Shown here: positions 9,096 through 18,233 of the stretch, piece by piece | Layout of the letters: every line of letters starts with the position of its first letter | How positions within the stretch are numbered: the first letter of the stretch is position 1 | NCBI RefSeq assembly: GCF_032716425.1 | Contig: NZ_CP090420.1 | Location: 434,001-498,000, forward strand | Length of the DNA stretch: 64,000 nt | Origin: Pseudoalteromonas sp. N1230-9 | GTDB taxonomy: Bacteria > Pseudomonadota > Gammaproteobacteria > Enterobacterales > Alteromonadaceae | Reading direction: 5' to 3' | The notes under the pieces: model-generated | Told to the model about the DNA's origin: nothing | The model's database searches: none | What the model saw: the letters and a program-made list of their open reading frames with translations, nothing else | Made by a program: the position numbers and the translations under genes

Positions 9096-9728
9096 ATGGA
9101 CGCAAAGCATTGGCATCAACGTTGGGAAAATAACGAAATAGGTTTTCATGAAGGAGACGTTAACCGTTACCTAGATCACTATTTTACTAACTTAAATTTA
9201 CAGCAAGGCGATACTGTTTTTGTGCCACTGTGTGGCAAAACTCACGACATTCATTATTTGCTCGCGCAAGGTATGCGTGTTGTTGGGGCTGAGCTTAGTG
9301 AGATTGCCATTAAGCAATTATTTGATGAGTTAAAACTAGAACCCGAAATCAGCCAACACGGCGAGCTATTACGTTACCAAGGCGCAAATCTAACCGTTTG
9401 GGTAGGTGATATCTTTGCACTGACCGCGAATGAACTTGGCACTATCAACGCGGTTTATGACCGTGCTGCCTTAGTTGCGCTGCCAAAGCCCATGCGCATT
9501 CGCTATACCCAGCATTTACTAGAGTTGACCAATAGAGCTAAACAATTAGTGGTGGTCTTTGAGTATCAGCAAAATGAGTTTTCGGGCCCGCCGTTTAGTG
9601 TAGTAGCCGATGAGCTACATCAGCACTACGATGCTTTTTATCAACTAACATTACTGTGCAAAGAACCTCTCGAAGGTGGCTTAAAAGGGCAAGTCCCTGC
9701 TATGAACGTAGCTTGGCATTTAAGTTAG
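9096..9728 (+). CDS. tpm: Thiopurine S-methyltransferase
   Basis: SAM-dependent methyltransferase of the TPMT family, which in bacteria methylates thiopurines, selenium and tellurium species. The N terminus MDAKHWHQRWENNEIGFHEG and the SAM-binding FVPLCGKTHDIHYL are family hallmarks. 210 residues is the standard length. GGAG lies seven bases before the ATG. The gene contains an exact iteron-like 20-mer at 9173 that encodes DHYFTN. Confidence 0.93.
   Translation: MDAKHWHQRWENNEIGFHEGDVNRYLDHYFTNLNLQQGDTVFVPLCGKTHDIHYLLAQGMRVVGAELSEIAIKQLFDELKLEPEISQHGELLRYQGANLTVWVGDIFALTANELGTINAVYDRAALVALPKPMRIRYTQHLLELTNRAKQLVVVFEYQQNEFSGPPFSVVADELHQHYDAFYQLTLLCKEPLEGGLKGQVPAMNVAWHLS
9173..9192 (-). repeat. 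Iteron-like 20-mer inside tpm
   Basis: AGATCACTATTTTACTAACT is the reverse complement of the family consensus and matches at all fixed positions. Confidence 0.75.
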
Positions 9729-9736
9729 TACTTACA

Positions 9737-9767
9737 AACTAGTGGTGTGTAAATTCACACTCTAGTT
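9737..9767 (+). terminator. Hairpin after tpm, terminator-like
   Basis: The two-part stem AACTAG..GTGTG / CACAC..CTAGTT around a 6-nt loop is followed a few bases later by a short T-run. It is a plausible but not canonical terminator. Confidence 0.45.
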
Positions 9768-9840
9768 GTGCGTTTTTCTGGCTGGTTATTGTATCTCTGT
9801 GCGTGCACTATAGTGATAAGCGTATTTAAGGAGCACATTT

Positions 9841-10641
9841 ATGCAAAAGCCACGCGTTTTATTTGTTTCTCATGGCGGCGGTCCTATGCCTTTACTTGGC
9901 GATCCAAGTCATGCTGATATGGTAACTTGTTTGCAATCTATTGCTGCAAAAATTCAAAAGCCGTCAGCTATTTTGATGGTGAGTGCACACTGGGAAGCGA
10001 ATCCTATTAGCATCACTTCGAGCGCTGCTCCTAAGCTAATTTATGATTACTATGGTTTTCCTGACCCTGCTTACAGTATTGAGTACCCAAGCCCTGGTGA
10101 ACCAGCCCTTGCCGAAAAATTACATCAGGCATTGGCAAAAGCTAATATCGATAGCGCATTAAACCCATCTCGTGGCTTTGATCACGGTATGTATGTGCCT
10201 TTGAAAATTATGTATCCAGAAGCAGATATACCTTGTGTGCAATTGTCGTTACATCCAAGCCTTGAGCCAAGCTTACACCTAGCGATAGGTGAGGTTTTAC
10301 AACAACTTGATTACGATAATTTATTGATCATTGGGTCTGGCTTTACTTTTCATAATATGCGCGCATTTTTCACCCCTGAAAGCGCTGAAATTCAAGCGCA
10401 AAATATGGCTTTTGAGCAATGGCTAGTTGATGTATGTGGTAATGCTGAGCTGAGTGAGCAACAGCGACAAGCTAAGTTATTAGAATGGCAAATGGCCCCT
10501 GCGGCGCGTTTTAGTCATCCTCGTGAAGAACACTTATTGCCATTACATGTTTGCTATGGTGCGGCGATGCGCCCGTGTAGTGATATTTACGAACTAAGTA
10601 TTGCTAACAAGCAAGCCAGTATGTTCTTGTGGAACGCGTGA
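9841..10641 (+). CDS. ygiD: 4,5-DOPA-extradiol-dioxygenase-like protein (LigB family)
   Basis: Class III extradiol ring-cleavage dioxygenase family protein, similar to E. coli YgiD and plant DODA. SHGGGPMPLLGD near the N terminus, SAHWE at about residue 44 and RGFDHGMYVPL in the middle supply the conserved metal-binding and catalytic histidines. 266 residues is normal. AAGGAG sits seven bases before the ATG. The natural substrate is uncertain, so the DOPA name is by homology. Confidence 0.85.
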   Translation: MQKPRVLFVSHGGGPMPLLGDPSHADMVTCLQSIAAKIQKPSAILMVSAHWEANPISITSSAAPKLIYDYYGFPDPAYSIEYPSPGEPALAEKLHQALAKANIDSALNPSRGFDHGMYVPLKIMYPEADIPCVQLSLHPSLEPSLHLAIGEVLQQLDYDNLLIIGSGFTFHNMRAFFTPESAEIQAQNMAFEQWLVDVCGNAELSEQQRQAKLLEWQMAPAARFSHPREEHLLPLHVCYGAAMRPCSDIYELSIANKQASMFLWNA

Positions 10642-10735
10642 TTTTAAGTTTAAACACATTGTTTTCACGATAAATGTTAAGATTTTATTAAGTTAATTTG
10701 TTACGCTTGATTGGTTAAAACCAAGGGATAACAAA

Positions 10736-13066
10736 ATGAACTTAATAAAAACATCAACCCTTGCGTTTGCTGTGGTTGCGGGTTTAGGTTTGCAAGCATG
10801 CTCAAGTACAGAGCAAGCGAGCACGCCATCAGCAACAGTGAACGCAACGGCTAATCCGCTCTCGCTTGAACAAATTTATAAAGAAAAAGACTTTAAAGCT
10901 GAGCGTAGCACCTATTTTACGTGGCTCGATGATGGTACTGGTTATACGGTACTTGAAGAGCGCGAAAGCGATAAAAACAACCAAGACGATAAAGCTAAAG
11001 ACGATGAGCATGGCGTAAAAGGCAATGATATTGTGTTTTATAACGCCGATGGAACGGGTCGTAAGGTACTTGTTAACTACGAAAAATTAATTCCCAAAGG
11101 TGATAAAGAGCCACTCACCGTTGAAAGCTACCAATGGTCTAAAGATGGTAAATGGCTGATGGTTTTTACCAATGGCGAGCAAGTGTGGCGCTCACGTAGC
11201 CGTGGTGATTTTTGGCTTTTAAACCTCGAAACCGATTCGCTATATCAGTTAGGTGGCGAAAACATCGAAGCGAAAAAGCTAATGTTTGCTAAGTTCTCAC
11301 CAGATAGCTCAAAAGTAGCTTACGTGCGTGATAACAATATCTACATGGAAAAAGTGGGTAGCAAGGCTGTGACTGCTTTAACCACTGATGGTAACGACAC
11401 CATTGTTAATGGTAATTTTGACTGGGTATACGAAGAAGAATTTACCATTCGTGATGGTTTCCGCTGGAGTCCAGACAACAAATCAATTGCCTATTGGCAG
11501 CTTGATACCAGTGGCGTGAAATACTTCACCATGATCAATAACACCGATGATCTCTACCCTACCCTTAAAGAATTTCCGTATCCAAAAGCTGGCGAAATGA
11601 ACTCTGCGGTTAAAGTGGGTGTGGTTAGTCTTAATGACAAGAAAACCCGTTGGGCTGAACTAGGTGGCGATAATCGCGATCGTTATATTCCACGTATTAG
11701 CTGGGCAGGCACTGGTGAATCATTGATGATTCAAGATCTCAACCGCCCGCAAAGCCACAATAAAGTTTGGTTATTCGACTGGCAAAAACAGCAGCTGACT
11801 AAAATTCTTGAAGATAAAGACGATGCCTTTATTGAGTGGTTTTATAAAGCAAATTGGTCAAAAGACGGTAAGTTCTTTATTTGGCACAGTGAGCGTGATG
11901 GTTGGCGTCATTTGTACCGTGTATCTCGTGATGGCAAAACGGTTGTTGATTTAACACCGGGCGAGTACGACATCATTGATATGTTAGCGCTCAACGAAGA
12001 TAAAAACGTTATGTACTTTACTGCATCACCGGATGATCCTGGCCAACGTTATTTATTCCGTACCTCGCTAGATGGCAGCTCTAAACCGGTGCGTGTAACG
12101 CCAGCGTCATTCGATGGTTCAAACAGCTATTACATGTCTAAAGACACCTCTTGGGCAATGCATACCTTCTCTAAGTTTGGCACTCCACCAACGAAAGAGA
12201 TCATCAAAGTAAGCGATCACAGTAATGTGAAAACCTTAGTTGAGAACAAAGCATTAAAAGAGAAATTAGCGACTGAGCAATTACCGACTCACGAGTTCTT
12301 TACAGTTAATGCCCGTGATGGTGTTGAGCTTGATGGCTACATCATGTTCCCAGCGAATATGGATAAAAGCAAAAAATACCCAATCGTTTTCTATGTTTAT
12401 GGTGAGCCATGGGGCTCAACAGTACAAGACCGCTGGGAAGGCGACAGTTACTTATACAAATCGTACTTAACTCAGCAAGGCTTTATTGTTGCCTCAGTTG
12501 ATAACCGAGGCACGCGCGCACCAAAAGGCAGAGATTGGCGTAAGTCTATCTACAAAAAAATAGGCTCTATTACTGTGCGTGACCAAGTTGACGCCCTTGA
12601 TGCAATGGCAAAACGTTGGGATGTCATTGATACTGACCGTGTTGGTGTTTGGGGTCACTCAGGTGGCGGTAGTTCAACGCTTAATTTGTTATTCCGCCAT
12701 GGTGATAAATATAAAGTGGGTATTGCCTCTGCCCCAGTGCCAGATATTCGCTTGTACGATACTATCTACCAAGAGCGCTATGCGGGTAACCCAAATACCG
12801 ATCCAGAAAGTTACGACAACACGTCTCCGATCACCTTTGCAAAAGACCTGCAAGGTAAGTTGCTACTGATCCACGGTACCGGAGATGATAATGTACACTA
12901 CCAAGGTTCAGAGCGTTTAATTAACGAATTAGTTAAGCACAATAAACAGTTCGATTTTTTCTCTTACCCGAACCGTTCTCACAGCCTACGTGAAGGTGAA
13001 GGCACTACCCTGCACTACCACACTATGATGGCTAACTTCTTCGAAAAGCATTTACTTAACAAGTAA
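10736..13066 (+). CDS. S9 family peptidase, dipeptidyl peptidase IV type lipoprotein
   Basis: A secreted serine exopeptidase that removes Xaa-Pro or similar dipeptides. The signal peptide ends in GLQACS, with a candidate lipid-anchored C22. A beta-propeller (about 80-500) containing the EEEF double-Glu region is followed by an alpha/beta-hydrolase domain. The triad is S642 in GHSGGG, D718 in GTGDDNVHY and H749 in NRSHSL. 776 residues fits DPP-IV-like enzymes of Alteromonadales. It has its own ribosome-binding site and a strong terminator, so it is monocistronic. Confidence 0.93.
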   Translation: MNLIKTSTLAFAVVAGLGLQACSSTEQASTPSATVNATANPLSLEQIYKEKDFKAERSTYFTWLDDGTGYTVLEERESDKNNQDDKAKDDEHGVKGNDIVFYNADGTGRKVLVNYEKLIPKGDKEPLTVESYQWSKDGKWLMVFTNGEQVWRSRSRGDFWLLNLETDSLYQLGGENIEAKKLMFAKFSPDSSKVAYVRDNNIYMEKVGSKAVTALTTDGNDTIVNGNFDWVYEEEFTIRDGFRWSPDNKSIAYWQLDTSGVKYFTMINNTDDLYPTLKEFPYPKAGEMNSAVKVGVVSLNDKKTRWAELGGDNRDRYIPRISWAGTGESLMIQDLNRPQSHNKVWLFDWQKQQLTKILEDKDDAFIEWFYKANWSKDGKFFIWHSERDGWRHLYRVSRDGKTVVDLTPGEYDIIDMLALNEDKNVMYFTASPDDPGQRYLFRTSLDGSSKPVRVTPASFDGSNSYYMSKDTSWAMHTFSKFGTPPTKEIIKVSDHSNVKTLVENKALKEKLATEQLPTHEFFTVNARDGVELDGYIMFPANMDKSKKYPIVFYVYGEPWGSTVQDRWEGDSYLYKSYLTQQGFIVASVDNRGTRAPKGRDWRKSIYKKIGSITVRDQVDALDAMAKRWDVIDTDRVGVWGHSGGGSSTLNLLFRHGDKYKVGIASAPVPDIRLYDTIYQERYAGNPNTDPESYDNTSPITFAKDLQGKLLLIHGTGDDNVHYQGSERLINELVKHNKQFDFFSYPNRSHSLREGEGTTLHYHTMMANFFEKHLLNK

Positions 13067-13082
13067 ATATGCTTCAGTAATA

Positions 13083-13116
13083 AACCGCAGCTTATGCACT
13101 TAAGCTGCGGTTTTTT
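13083..13116 (+). terminator. Terminator after S9 peptidase gene
   Basis: The 12-bp stem AACCGCAGCTTA / TAAGCTGCGGTT with a 6-nt loop is followed by a T-run. Confidence 0.92.
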
Positions 13117-13124
13117 ATGCAAAC

Positions 13125-13141
13125 TGTAAACCCCCGTTACA
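13125..13141. repeat. 17-bp palindrome, left of LysR/azoR pair
   Basis: TGTAAACCCCCGTTACA has one arm mismatch. With the copy at 14913 it brackets the divergent LysR/azoreductase pair. Confidence 0.7.
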
Positions 13142-13249
13142 GAAAGCTGGTAGAAGATACTCGTTTCTAAATTACTCAGTTGAGAAGTAATAGTATTTAT
13201 CACGTAAAAATAGCTATTAGGCTATTCGATTTTTGATCAGGTATAAGGG

Positions 13250-14098
13250 TTAATTGATTATCTTTTTAAGCCACTCAATTATGATTTTATATGTGTTTGT
13301 TGCAAATCGAGATTTATCTGGAATGTAATAACATAGCTCAGATTCAATCGCTTGGCTGTTAAATTGCGTTAACAAACCTGCTTCGATGTAAGGTTTTACC
13401 AATGTGTTTGAACAAAATACTATACCGTTATTTGCTAAGGCTTGTTGAATGCCGAATAGTTCTTGATCAAACGTCTTAATTTTAAACTGTTTTGAACTTA
13501 AGTTATTTTTAGTGAGCCAGTCAGCAAAAGGTGGTTCAGGTAAGTTGTTGTTTTTCCAGTGGCAAGTGTATAGCGTTACTTGATTATTCAGCCAAGGAGC
13601 TGTTCGTAGTGTGGTTGGAGCAAATACATTAAATACTTCACTATTTATAATATCATTTTTATTAACTTTCCCTTTTTCTCCTAACCTAACGGGTAAAGTA
13701 TGTAATTGTTTATCTAGAGATTCACTGGTTGATATATCCACGTTTAGGTGAGGATGTTCTGTATTTAATTCATGTAATGCAGGTATGAGTCTCAGCGCTG
13801 CAAGCGATGAAGTTGTGCTTATGTGAATTTGGTTATGCGAGCTGTTTAGCTCCTCTATTGTATCATGAATAAGTTTAAAGGCTTTTGATGCGTTGAGGCT
13901 TAAGAACTTACCCGCGTGAGTTAGGGTAATTTTTCTCACTTCGCGATGAAATAAATCAGTATTTAACCGGCTTTCTAGATTTGCGATGTGGTGTGAAACC
14001 GCTGTGGGCGTAATGGCAAGTTCAGTTGCCGCAGCTTTAAAGCTTCCAAGGCGGGCTGCTGATTCAAAGGCTTTTAAAGCTTGTAATGATATATGCAT
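13250..14098 (-). CDS. LysR-family regulator (GcvA-like)
   Basis: LysR-type regulator, 282 residues from the chosen ATG. The helix-turn-helix (GSFKAAATELAITPTAVSHH) and the following effector domain resemble the GcvA/AmpR branch. I prefer the ATG at 14098 because the family starts close to HISLQALKAFE; a GTG 12 bases earlier is possible. It is divergently transcribed from the azoreductase gene with about 120 bp between the starts, the usual LysR arrangement, so azoR is its likely target (inference). Confidence 0.88.
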   Translation of the reverse strand: MHISLQALKAFESAARLGSFKAAATELAITPTAVSHHIANLESRLNTDLFHREVRKITLTHAGKFLSLNASKAFKLIHDTIEELNSSHNQIHISTTSSLAALRLIPALHELNTEHPHLNVDISTSESLDKQLHTLPVRLGEKGKVNKNDIINSEVFNVFAPTTLRTAPWLNNQVTLYTCHWKNNNLPEPPFADWLTKNNLSSKQFKIKTFDQELFGIQQALANNGIVFCSNTLVKPYIEAGLLTQFNSQAIESELCYYIPDKSRFATNTYKIIIEWLKKIIN

Positions 14099-14217
14099 AA
14101 CTAAACTCACTTATATTAATAGCTGAGTAAAACTTATTTATAGTGAATTTTAACTCGTTTGCTAAAACGTCTCAATTTGTTGATGATATCTATACATTAA
14201 CTAATAAGGTTTTAATT

Positions 14218-14880
14218 ATGACTACTCTTTTACACATTGATGCTAGTGTACGTGAAGTGAAAAATGATAATCCAAATCATAACTCTATTTCTAAAAATAT
14301 TGCTAAATATTATATTGATACCTTACAAAAAAATAATGCTATAGCTGAGTATATCTATCGTGATGTAGGGATACATCCTCCCTCTTTTATAACTCAAGCT
14401 TGGATAGAGGCTGTGTTCACCCCTGTTCAAAAAAGGACTATACAGCAGCAGACACTGCTAGCTGAATCTGACGAGCTGATTGGTGAAGTGGCAAAAGCCG
14501 ACACTATTGTGATATCAACGCCTATGTATAATTACGGCATGCCAGCACAATTTAAAGCATGGTTTGATCAAATTGTAAGAATTAACGAAACCTTTGATTT
14601 TGATTTAGAACGAGGAGATTTTCCTCTAAAGCCGCTACTTAAAGGGAAACGATTAGTGATCATTACCTCCACTGGAGAATTTGGTTTTGAACAAGGTGGA
14701 ATACGTGAACATATGAGTCATTTGGTGCCTCACCTTCGCACCTTAAGTCAGTATTTAGGAGTCGATAAAATTGACGAAATTGCCTGTGAATACCAAGAGT
14801 TTAAAGATGATAGACATCAGCGTTCACTTACCAATGCTTACGCGAAAGCTGAGCAATTAGCATTCACTCAATATAAATAA
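14218..14880 (+). CDS. azoR: FMN-dependent NADH-azoreductase (AzoR/AcpD family)
   Basis: Flavodoxin-fold quinone/azo-compound reductase. The N terminus LLHIDASVRE, the flavin-binding TPMYNYGMPAQFKAWFDQIVR and TSTGEFGF are typical. The ATG at 14218 gives 220 residues and begins at the beta-1 strand; an upstream GTG at 14143 would add 25 atypical residues. The likely role is detoxification of quinones or electrophiles under control of the adjacent LysR. Confidence 0.87.
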   Translation: MTTLLHIDASVREVKNDNPNHNSISKNIAKYYIDTLQKNNAIAEYIYRDVGIHPPSFITQAWIEAVFTPVQKRTIQQQTLLAESDELIGEVAKADTIVISTPMYNYGMPAQFKAWFDQIVRINETFDFDLERGDFPLKPLLKGKRLVIITSTGEFGFEQGGIREHMSHLVPHLRTLSQYLGVDKIDEIACEYQEFKDDRHQRSLTNAYAKAEQLAFTQYK

Positions 14881-14883
14881 AGA

Positions 14884-14902
14884 AAGCCGCTTGATGCGGC
14901 TT
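14884..14902 (+). terminator. Short terminator after azoR
   Basis: The 7-bp stem AAGCCGC / GCGGCTT with a TTGAT loop is followed by a T-rich stretch. Confidence 0.7.
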
Positions 14903-14912
14903 ATTTAGTTTT

Positions 14913-14929
14913 TGTAATGGGGGTTTACA
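14913..14929. repeat. 17-bp palindrome, right of azoR
   Basis: TGTAATGGGGGTTTACA is the opposite-orientation partner of the copy at 13125. The remaining gap to the TonB receptor start (about 275 bp) holds no gene I can support; it must contain the receptor promoter. Confidence 0.65.
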
Positions 14930-15205
14930 GATACGACGAGAGTTAAAATTCATATCACCGCTTTCTTAACGTCTTCTCACTTTTTGGTTTTTACTTGTTC
15001 ATCTTGGTAACAAATCACTATTCAAAGATTTTGCTTTACCTCATTAGATCTTCTTTAGAACAGCTTAAAGTTAGAACATTTATCCAATAGTTTCAGCCTA
15101 TAACCCAAGGCTATGATTTAAAGCTTTTTTGTCAATTGTTTAGGTTAAGTTAATTGTGCAAGGTAATGAATGGAATAATTAAAAATATAAAACAGGATGA
15201 AGAAA

Positions 15206-18175
15206 ATGCCTTCGCAAAAGATAACAAAATACCCATTAAATAAAGTCAGTTTATCCTTATTAATTGCTCTTAATCTACTCCATATATCTGAGGTTGCAGC
15301 ACAGCAAGCTGACAAGAAACAGGTTAAGACACCTGAAAATGAAGAATTAGAGATTATCAGTGTCGTTGGCTCAATGATCAAAGGGGCTAATATTGAAGGG
15401 GCGCTCCCTGTGTCTGTTATTGATTCTGATGATGTTGACGCAATTGGCGCGACTTCAGGAAGTGAGTTGTTTGCATCGATACCTAGTAATGGAACAGTAA
15501 GTTTTAATGGTAACGATGTAGTGAGTGGTGTGTATGCGTCACGAGGGGATGTAGCATCAATTAACTTACGTAGTATTGGTACGGGTAACACACTTGTATT
15601 ATTGAATGGGCGACGTTTGGTACAACACCCAGGCTCGCAAACAGAAAACTCAGTGCCAGTAACGACCGTTAATATGAATTCGATTCCAGTAATGGGGATT
15701 GATGCTGTTGAAGTTTTACATGATGGCGCTGCTGCTATTTATGGCTCCGATGCGGTTGCAGGGGTCGTTAATACGCAAATGAAAAAGGATTTTAGCGGTT
15801 ACCGTTTTGATATGCAGTATGGCCAGGCTGAAAATACGAGTCGTGAAAAGCTCAATTTAAATGCGTTAGCTGGCTGGGATGTTAATGATGGTTCAACCAA
15901 TATAACAGCCTCAGTTAATTACTATCATGGTTCTGAGGTTATGGCTTCAGAAACGAAGTTTTCACGCAATAATGATTTAAGACCATTCTTAGAGGGCACG
16001 CGTTGGGAGGGAGATTCTAACTTTAGAAATAACTCAACAACAACTCCTTGGGGACGTTTTGATGCGAGTCAAGCAGTCGACGGCCTGACAAGTTCAGCCG
16101 GACGGTTTCATATCGAAGATGTGGATGCCAGTGATTCAAATCAGCGATGTGTATTAAGCAATGGCTTGTGCATTGATAGTGGCAGCATTTCAAGTGACAC
16201 TCAAGGTTATAACACCAATAGTAGCCGTACGCTTATTCCTGAAACTGAACGGTTAAATTCATTTGTTTTTATTAATCATGAACTAAGCTCAGGTACCGAG
16301 TTATACAGTGAACTAGGTTATTACCAAGCCGAGTCAAACTCACAGCGAGGTGAAACCGCTACGTTAACCTCTGCACCGGTGACAATCTCAAGTGATGCAT
16401 ATTGGAACCCGCTAGGGAATGGTATTAATCAAGTGTCTGGTTTTGGTATTCCTGTACAAGGACTCGATGTCACTATTGATGCTTACCGTGTTGTTGATGC
16501 TGGTGCTAGAGGGATTAATGTGGACAATAAATCTTATCGTGCTTTAGCGGGTGCCCGAGGTGATCTTGATGCATGGAGTTGGGACAGTGCGGTACTTTAT
16601 TCCAAAGCTAAAACAGTTGATAAAACGAATAACCGTATAAGTTTAAGTCTCTTTCAAGACAGTGTAAACCGCCAAGACAGCTCTGCATATAACCCTTTTT
16701 GTAATGCATCTTGTAACTCTCAAGAGACGATTGATAGCTTTTTAATCGATATCAGTCGTGAGGGTGAAACAGAACTCGCATTAGTTGATTTTAAAGTGTC
16801 GAATCCTGCTTTATTTTCACTACCTGCTGGTGATGTTGGTATAGCAATGGGAGCTGAGTGGCGTTATGAAAGTTTCGCAAACACTTATGATGACAGATTA
16901 AATGGCACTATAACCTACACAGATACCGTAACGGGGAGTAATTATGCTTCTGATGTTATGGGCTCTAGTGGTCAACCAAATGCTGATGGTTCACGTAATG
17001 TAGCGTCGGCGTTCGTTGAGTTTGCAGGAGCGCTGATAAGTCCTGAAATGGAAGTCCCTCTAGTCGAGAAGCTTAACTTTCAGCTTGCTGGTCGCTTTGA
17101 GCAGTACAATGACGTAGGAAGTGTATTTAAGCCAAAAGCAGTACTCAGCTGGTATCCTACCTCTAGTTTACAAGTACGAGGCTCTTACTCAGAAGGTTTT
17201 AGAGCTCCTAATCTTGAGCAACTTCATACCGCCAGTACAACTCGTGTTAATTACCCAACAGATTACTATCGATGCCAAGCGCGAATAAATAAAGGGGAGT
17301 TGAGCAACTTAAGTGAATGTAATGGCAGCGACAGCGTCTCTAATATTCGCTTAGGGAACACAAAACTAAAACCAGAAAATGATTACAACTATGGATTAGG
17401 CCTAGTTTATACACCCGAATTTATTGACAACCTAACGCTTACAGCCGACTTTTGGCGTATAGAACAAGAAGACCTGATCGGTATACGCTCCTATCAAAAT
17501 ATCGCTGACTTAGATTATTTCTACCGTTTAAATGGCGCAGCTAACCCAAATGTTATTCGCTCACAGGCAACTGCTGATGATATCGCTTTTTTTGACGGTT
17601 CTGGTTTGGCAGCGGTAGGCGACATGGTTGAAGTTGTTGGTTTATATGAAAACTTAGACTCTCGTGTTACTGAGGGCCTCGATTTAAGCATCAACTATCG
17701 CTTAGCTGATACTGACTTTGGTGATTTTGATATAAAACTTAACGCGGCAAAATTACTAAAAGCATATCAAAGTGTTGATAGTGAATCGGCAAAGTTAGCT
17801 GCATTAGGTTTACCTCTTGAAGATGTGGGCGATTTAATTCAAATGGACGGCCGTCCTCAGTGGCAAGCAACCGGTACTTTAACTTGGCGCTATAACAATT
17901 GGGGAGCAGGCTTGTATGGTAAATATGTTGGTGATTTTTATGATACGAGCGCCGTTCATGATGAAACCGGTGAATATTGGCATGTAAGTAGTTGGAGTAC
18001 TTTTAACGTGTATGGTCAATACACGTTTGATTCTGGTACTCGCGTTCGTTTAGGTATGCGAAATATGTTTGATAGAGAGCCACCTCTAGCAGATGAAACA
18101 TACGGTTATAACGCAAGCTTGCACAATGCAGAGGGACGTTATTTATACGCTAACTTTAGTTTTAGTTTTGAATAA
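15206..18175 (+). CDS. TonB-dependent outer-membrane receptor
   Basis: A large (about 990-residue) TonB-dependent receptor. The signal peptide is followed by a TonB box region (EELEIISVVGS), a plug domain with the INLRSIGTGNTLVLLNGRR and VEVLHDGAAAIYGSDAVAGVV signatures, and a beta-barrel ending in aromatic YLYANFSFSFE. I place the start at the ATG at 15206 because AGGA lies eight bases upstream; the earlier ATG at 15197 overlaps that ribosome site. It is the first gene of a co-directional set with D-aminoacylase, an M14 peptidase and a DgcN/DgcA pair, so a peptide or D-amino-acid conjugate is the likely ligand (inference). Confidence 0.92.
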   Translation: MPSQKITKYPLNKVSLSLLIALNLLHISEVAAQQADKKQVKTPENEELEIISVVGSMIKGANIEGALPVSVIDSDDVDAIGATSGSELFASIPSNGTVSFNGNDVVSGVYASRGDVASINLRSIGTGNTLVLLNGRRLVQHPGSQTENSVPVTTVNMNSIPVMGIDAVEVLHDGAAAIYGSDAVAGVVNTQMKKDFSGYRFDMQYGQAENTSREKLNLNALAGWDVNDGSTNITASVNYYHGSEVMASETKFSRNNDLRPFLEGTRWEGDSNFRNNSTTTPWGRFDASQAVDGLTSSAGRFHIEDVDASDSNQRCVLSNGLCIDSGSISSDTQGYNTNSSRTLIPETERLNSFVFINHELSSGTELYSELGYYQAESNSQRGETATLTSAPVTISSDAYWNPLGNGINQVSGFGIPVQGLDVTIDAYRVVDAGARGINVDNKSYRALAGARGDLDAWSWDSAVLYSKAKTVDKTNNRISLSLFQDSVNRQDSSAYNPFCNASCNSQETIDSFLIDISREGETELALVDFKVSNPALFSLPAGDVGIAMGAEWRYESFANTYDDRLNGTITYTDTVTGSNYASDVMGSSGQPNADGSRNVASAFVEFAGALISPEMEVPLVEKLNFQLAGRFEQYNDVGSVFKPKAVLSWYPTSSLQVRGSYSEGFRAPNLEQLHTASTTRVNYPTDYYRCQARINKGELSNLSECNGSDSVSNIRLGNTKLKPENDYNYGLGLVYTPEFIDNLTLTADFWRIEQEDLIGIRSYQNIADLDYFYRLNGAANPNVIRSQATADDIAFFDGSGLAAVGDMVEVVGLYENLDSRVTEGLDLSINYRLADTDFGDFDIKLNAAKLLKAYQSVDSESAKLAALGLPLEDVGDLIQMDGRPQWQATGTLTWRYNNWGAGLYGKYVGDFYDTSAVHDETGEYWHVSSWSTFNVYGQYTFDSGTRVRLGMRNMFDREPPLADETYGYNASLHNAEGRYLYANFSFSFE

Positions 18176-18233
18176 ATAATCATTCAATTAGATGAGAGGT
18201 TGTGTGCTTCTTATCTGCTTTATGGGATAAAAA

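Noticed and set aside
12579..12869. A plus-strand frame inside the S9 peptidase gene
   Set aside because: Out-of-frame overlap of a full-length, motif-complete gene.
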